Shown piece by piece: positions 52,087 to 64,000 of a stretch of DNA of 64,000 bases. The translations under genes were made by a program, and so were the position numbers. The stretch's first letter is position 1. Every line of letters begins with the position of its first letter. Below the pieces are notes generated by a model. It saw only the letters and a list, made by a program, of their open reading frames with translations. It had not been told where the DNA came from and ran no database searches. Source of the DNA: Amorphochlora amoebiformis (Eukaryota > Cercozoa > Chlorarachniophyceae); the NCBI GenBank assembly GCA_054601695.1, contig BAAHQB010000016.1, positions 434,001 through 498,000 on the forward strand, given 5' to 3'.

Positions 52087-64000
<11,914 letters not shown>

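Overview
The window is a piece of a eukaryotic, probably protist, nuclear genome. Genes are split into many short exons with GT-AG and sometimes GC-AG introns. The exons have balanced base composition, while most of the rest is (TA)n and related simple repeat. I could not fix the lineage. Frequent GC-AG introns are known from dinoflagellates, but that alone does not place the organism. All gene models below were built by eye from splice signals, reading-frame phase and family resemblance. For nearly every exon, the length calculated from coordinates agrees with the codon count, and the phases of successive exons fit.

Layout from left to right: (1) 3-5404 +, the 3' part of an unidentified gene. 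(2) 5405-6079, an intergenic patch very rich in CTAG. (3) 6080-7378 -, a compact seven-exon RING finger plus LON-domain protein (probable E3 ubiquitin ligase), head to head with (4) 7796-24677 +, a 24-exon, about 1011-residue importin-beta-family nuclear import receptor of the transportin-3 type. Its fourth intron holds (5) a 3.1 kb Copia-type LTR retrotransposon in antisense, with LTRs identical by eye but deleted integrase and reverse transcriptase cores. (6) 24678-25911 is intergenic and holds a 92 bp minisatellite. (7) 25912-36829 -, a 17-exon, 443-residue protein of no family I recognise; its introns carry a poly(G) block, 1.1 kb of GA repeat and a diverged solo LTR. (8) 36925-39079 +, one or two small genes. 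(9) 39972-43239 +, a five-exon, 168-residue basic protein. (10) 45506-45850 and 45856-46459 +, two small genes only 5 bp apart: a 75-residue orphan and a 124-residue cysteine-rich membrane protein, preceded by a cluster of TGTCAC inverted repeats. (11) 48008-50577 -, a 148-residue protein with a zinc-finger-like Cys/His segment. (12) 50632-51848 -, a partly resolved gene. (13) 52087-64000 +, a large gene whose last visible exons encode a VPS9 (Rab5-type GEF) domain; it runs off the right edge.

Two intron classes stand out. One is short (40-60 nt), pyrimidine-tailed and free of repeats. The other is long (0.2-4 kb) and filled with (TA)n. Intergenic spaces can be tiny (5, 54, about 96 and 417 bp), so the genome has expanded inside introns rather than between genes. 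Where functions can be named they fit ordinary housekeeping roles: nuclear import, ubiquitin ligation and Rab-controlled endosomal traffic. No operon-like functional module is evident.
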